Shown here piece after piece: positions 60,917 through 64,000 of a stretch of DNA of 64,000 nt. Below the pieces are notes generated by a model that saw only the letters and a program-made list of their open reading frames with translations, was not told the DNA's origin and made no database searches. The stretch is from Larkinella insperata (GTDB taxonomy: Bacteria; Bacteroidota; Bacteroidia; Cytophagales; Spirosomataceae). A program made the position numbers and the translations under genes. Positions within the stretch are counted from its first letter, which is position 1. Every line of letters starts with the position of its first letter. The DNA lies in contig NZ_CP110973.1 of NCBI RefSeq assembly GCF_026248825.1, forward strand, positions 6,407,501-6,471,500. The letters run 5' to 3'.

Positions 60917-62842
60917 ATGAAAAACCGTTCACTGTCGGCTGCTGGGCTCCTTAAGTCCGCGGGCTCCCCCTCCCCGGAGGTCATCCAGTATGCAGTCAAT
61001 ATCTGGGACGAGCAGCGTCGGCTAGTAGATTTTGAATGCATAAGAGCCAACGCTCCGCTGGGGACGGTTTTCGGCCTGGAACCGGTGGGTCGGCGGTACA
61101 GTGACCTCTGGGCAGTGGCTGGCGGAGCAAATCTGCTGGAATCGTTCAAGTGGGTGGCCGAAACCGGTGACCGGTTCGAGCAGGAAATCTGGGTTGGCGG
61201 CAATTCCGATAATCCCGACTACTGGTTTAACGTAACGGCCCGTCGATGCGCCAGCGGCCTCATCGTCAAGCTGAACGATATTACGGCTATCAAACGCGCG
61301 CAACGGCCGATGTCAGAGAGTTGGGAGTTACTGGAACAGGTAATGATTGCGTCCGGCATCGGCATTAAGCTACTGCAAAGCATTCACGACGAGTCCGGTA
61401 CCCTGGTGGACTTCGCGATTGTCCAGGCCAATAAAGCCGCCCATCAACTCCTGCAAAGGACGGATCTGATCGGCAGACGCTGGTTAGAAACCTACCCACG
61501 GGACTGGCAAAACGGCCTTTTCCACCAACTAGTGGCCGTCAGCCAAACCGGCGAGCGTTTGCAAACCGATGTGCAACTGACACTGGCTGATCAACGGGTT
61601 TGGTATTCCCTGTCGGCGACCCAGATGCCGGACGGGATTGCCCTCACGTATCAGGATATTACCGATCGAAAACAGGCCGAAGAGCAGCTTCAACAAACGG
61701 CGGAGAATTTACAAGCCGTGCTGGATGCTTCTCCGACGGCTATCGGGTATGCCAAAGCGGTTTACGACGATCTGCCGGAACCGGTTGACTTCCAGATTGT
61801 GGTCTGCAACCAGAAGTTTGCCCAATTTACCGGCCTACCGCTGGAACAACTCCCGGGGCAATCGATCGCTTACTTATCGAAGCGGGTCTGGGGCAGCTTT
61901 TCCTCCCTGGAACCGCTAAACATGCTGCAGCAAACCGGGGCCGTCTTGTACCGGGAACGACAGGAAGAACTTACCGGCCAGCACCGCTGGCTGGGCATCG
62001 CGGCAACTCGCCACCAGGGTGGTCTGGTGCTGACTGCCCTCGATATCACGGACTTAAAAGAAGCCGAAGCGCAGCAGGCATCCTTACAAGGCCAATTAGC
62101 GCGCTCCCAGCAAACCCTGGAAGAACTAGAGCAACTTCGACAAAAGATACGCCAGCAGGGCGAGTTTCTGCGCTCTACCACCCACGACCTGCGGGGCAGT
62201 TTCGGTATTATTCAGGGCGTTACCCATCTGGTGAATCTGGCGGATACTGAACCGGAACGCTCCAACATCCTGCATATGCTGGAACGAAATGTCAGCCAAA
62301 TGACGCACATGCTGACCCAGTTACTGGATTATGCCCGCTTACAAGCCGGTCAGGAAAAGGTGGAATTGGCCCGTTTCAATGTAAGCGACCTGTTGCACCC
62401 ACTTCTTGATGGGATACAGGTTGTGGATGCCGAGCGGGGGCTTACCGTCAGCGCAGCGGGTCCGGAAAACCTCTGGGTCACGGGTGACCGGGTGAAAATC
62501 CGCAGGATCGTGCAAAATCTGTTGCTGAATGCAGTCCGCTATACCGGGTCGGGCAGCGTCCGATTAACCTGGGGAACGGGCGAAGAGCATTGGTGGCTAG
62601 GCGTCGAAGATACCGGTCCGGGTTTACCACCGGCCTTGATTTACCGGCTGACGGGACACTCCGCGACGGAAGACGAGGTGAAGTTCTATTCCTCGGCGGG
62701 TGGCGAAGGCATTGGCTTGTTTATTGTCAATCAGCTGGTTGATCTGCTCGGCGGACAGATAACGGTGGAAAGTCAGCTGGACCAAGGAACGCAGATTCGC
62801 GTGGTGCTTCCCCGGATCCAGGAGTCTACTCCTGCTCATTAA
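60917..62842 (+). CDS. PAS-domain histidine kinase
   Basis: A 641-residue cytoplasmic sensor kinase without membrane segment. Three PAS-type domains (~25-125, ~140-255, ~260-395; for example FNVTARRCASGLIVKLNDIT and YSLSATQMPDGIALTYQDITDRK) precede a coiled coil. HisKA carries His423 (STTHDLRGSFGIIQG) and the HATPase has NLLLNAVRYTG, EDTGPGLP and GEGIGLFIVNQLVDLLGG. No response-regulator gene is adjacent, so it is an orphan kinase with unknown partner and signal. Confidence 0.92.
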   Translation: MKNRSLSAAGLLKSAGSPSPEVIQYAVNIWDEQRRLVDFECIRANAPLGTVFGLEPVGRRYSDLWAVAGGANLLESFKWVAETGDRFEQEIWVGGNSDNPDYWFNVTARRCASGLIVKLNDITAIKRAQRPMSESWELLEQVMIASGIGIKLLQSIHDESGTLVDFAIVQANKAAHQLLQRTDLIGRRWLETYPRDWQNGLFHQLVAVSQTGERLQTDVQLTLADQRVWYSLSATQMPDGIALTYQDITDRKQAEEQLQQTAENLQAVLDASPTAIGYAKAVYDDLPEPVDFQIVVCNQKFAQFTGLPLEQLPGQSIAYLSKRVWGSFSSLEPLNMLQQTGAVLYRERQEELTGQHRWLGIAATRHQGGLVLTALDITDLKEAEAQQASLQGQLARSQQTLEELEQLRQKIRQQGEFLRSTTHDLRGSFGIIQGVTHLVNLADTEPERSNILHMLERNVSQMTHMLTQLLDYARLQAGQEKVELARFNVSDLLHPLLDGIQVVDAERGLTVSAAGPENLWVTGDRVKIRRIVQNLLLNAVRYTGSGSVRLTWGTGEEHWWLGVEDTGPGLPPALIYRLTGHSATEDEVKFYSSAGGEGIGLFIVNQLVDLLGGQITVESQLDQGTQIRVVLPRIQESTPAH

Positions 62843-62910
62843 AAGAAAAAGCTGCTCCTCCCGCTGCGGCAGGAATGCGCAAAATCGGCGGATACAAATG
62901 CCCCGCTGGC

Positions 62911-62958
62911 AACGAAAATTGCCTTCACGCGCGACGACTATCGACCCGTGAAGGCAAT
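62911..62958 (-). terminator. Terminator after the cytochrome oxidase gene
   Basis: On the minus strand ATTGCCTTCACG (62958-62947) pairs perfectly with CGTGAAGGCAAT (62929-62918) and is followed by TTTCGTT. Confidence 0.8.
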
Positions 62959-63011
62959 ACCAAATGTTGATCTTAAACCCATGTTCGGCGTCTCCGCCAG
63001 CGAAAACCCGC

Positions 63012-64000
63012 TTAATGCGCTTTTTTGAACTGATCGTTGAAGTTCTGGGCGTCAATTTCTTTCTCCTGAGCAATGAGCGCTTTTTCGTGGGGAAGATTTG
63101 ATTCGGGCGTCAGGGAGTACGGAACATTCTGCGGAATGAAATCCTCCTTCGCCCCCGGTTTACTGTAATCATACGGCCAACGGTAAACCGCCGGAAGTTC
63201 GCCCGGCCAATTACCGTGACCCGGCTCAACCGGGGTGGTCCATTCCAGCGTATTCGCCCTCCAGGGATTCAGACCGGCTTTTTTCCCGAAGAACATACTA
63301 CGGAAAAAGTTGTAAAGAAAAATCAACTGCGCAGCACCCGCGATAAAAGCCGCAACCGAAATAAAGACATTGAGATCGTTAAATTTACGAAACATCTCAA
63401 AATTGGTGAACGCGTAATACCGTCGGGGGAAACCGGCAATGCCCAGGTAGTGCATGGGAAAGAACACCAGGTAGATGCAGACGAACGTAAGCCAGAAGTG
63501 AATCTGGCCTAAGGTTTGATTCATCATCCGGCCAAACATTTTAGGAAACCATTGGTAAATGCCCGTCAGCAGACCAAAAGCGGATGCGGCCCCCATTACC
63601 AGATGAAAATGAGCTACCACAAAGTAGGTATCGTGCAGTTGGATATCCAGGGTGCTGTTTCCCAGGACGATGCCGGTCACTCCGCCGGAAATAAAAAACG
63701 AAACCATCCCGATCGCAAACAGCATGGCGGGGGTAAATACAATGTTTCCGGCCCAAAGGGTGGTAATGTAATTAAAGACTTTGACGGCGGAAGGAACGGC
63801 AATGATCAGCGTCAGGAACATGAAAATCGAACCCAGAAACGGATTCATACCCGACACAAACATGTGATGCGCCCAGACGATGAACGACAGAAAAGCAATC
63901 CCGATCATCGAAACAATCATGGCTCGGTACCCGAAAATTGGCTTGCGGGCATTGACCGAAATGACTTCTGAAGTAATGCCCAGAGCGGGCAAAATCACAA
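63012..64000 (-). CDS. ctaD: Cytochrome c oxidase subunit I, C-terminal part
   Basis: Proton-pumping terminal oxidase subunit of the inner membrane; the 5' end lies beyond the window. The ~329 visible residues cover helices VI-XII: the copper-B histidine pair in VWAHHMFVSG, the K-channel region (SGMNPFLG...IAVPSAVKVFNYI), and the heme-ligand stretch LHDTYFVVAHFHLVMGA (heme a3 and heme a histidines). A long soluble C-terminal tail (WTTPVEPGHGNWPGELPAVYRWPYDYS) is usual for Bacteroidota caa3/aa3-type oxidases. Confidence 0.95.
   Translation of the reverse strand, partial: VILPALGITSEVISVNARKPIFGYRAMIVSMIGIAFLSFIVWAHHMFVSGMNPFLGSIFMFLTLIIAVPSAVKVFNYITTLWAGNIVFTPAMLFAIGMVSFFISGGVTGIVLGNSTLDIQLHDTYFVVAHFHLVMGAASAFGLLTGIYQWFPKMFGRMMNQTLGQIHFWLTFVCIYLVFFPMHYLGIAGFPRRYYAFTNFEMFRKFNDLNVFISVAAFIAGAAQLIFLYNFFRSMFFGKKAGLNPWRANTLEWTTPVEPGHGNWPGELPAVYRWPYDYSKPGAKEDFIPQNVPYSLTPESNLPHEKALIAQEKEIDAQNFNDQFKKAH

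Noticed and set aside
1..64000. CRISPR array, rRNA genes or additional tRNAs
   Set aside because: No regularly spaced repeats and no other cloverleaf or rRNA motifs were seen on reading.

Overview
The window looks like a chromosome segment of a Bacteroidota bacterium, most likely order Cytophagales and Spirosoma- or Larkinella-like. Several things point there: large secreted proteins with C-terminal type IX secretion (T9SS) sorting-type domains, a one-piece hybrid two-component regulator (propeller sensor, kinase, receiver and AraC domain in one chain), a TonB-dependent receptor, TAnnTTTG promoter -7 elements, and the linked miaB / sigma-54 activator / lptE / secG cluster. Genus is an inference; no rRNA gene is present.

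Layout. 1-9.1 kb: end of a BamA/TamL-type outer-membrane barrel, then the envelope and housekeeping run miaB, sigma-54 activator, lptE, a conserved unknown and secG, followed by small envelope genes, a decayed sterol-desaturase gene and a selenoprotein-W-like gene. 9.1-17.1 kb: pyruvate carboxylase, a DUF389 protein, a MATE exporter, hflX and tRNA-Arg(CCU). 17.1-33.5 kb: a probable genomic island at the 3' end of that tRNA. It holds a tyrosine integrase, a Lit-like zinc-peptidase candidate for phage exclusion, a serine recombinase cassette, remains of a phage tail module, a recombination scar at an 8-bp palindrome, a truncated Rad52-like gene, a coiled-coil phage-type protein coupled to a LuxR-type regulator, a T9SS propeller protein, a Dam-type methylase and a secreted protein broken by TGA. 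A 12-bp repeat of the tRNA 3' end lies near 33.48 kb.

33.5-41 kb: a degenerate accessory zone with a LuxR fragment, a second T9SS propeller protein sharing a domain with the first, several interrupted genes, a kelch lipoprotein without an obvious start codon and a methyltransferase. 41-54 kb: TonB receptor, a 1516-residue T9SS protein with an internal 0.63-kb duplication, a 1.2-kb AT-rich gap and the hybrid two-component regulator. 53.9-60.4 kb: a TPP-riboswitch-controlled thiSCEGH-thiF operon with a convergent tenI-like gene. 60.9-64 kb: a PAS-domain histidine kinase and the 3' part of cytochrome c oxidase subunit I.

How the genes fit together: the thi genes form one complete regulated unit for the thiazole branch, the pyrimidine branch and their coupling. 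The island shows repeated decay (truncation, frameshift, nonsense), so it is probably an immobile prophage or integrative-element remnant that still carries intact cargo. The most interesting leads are the Lit-like peptidase, the palindromic junction between the tape-measure and Rad52-like genes, and the pair of T9SS propeller proteins that share an unnamed domain and each lie beside a LuxR-type gene or fragment. All family assignments come from reading motifs; no database search was run.
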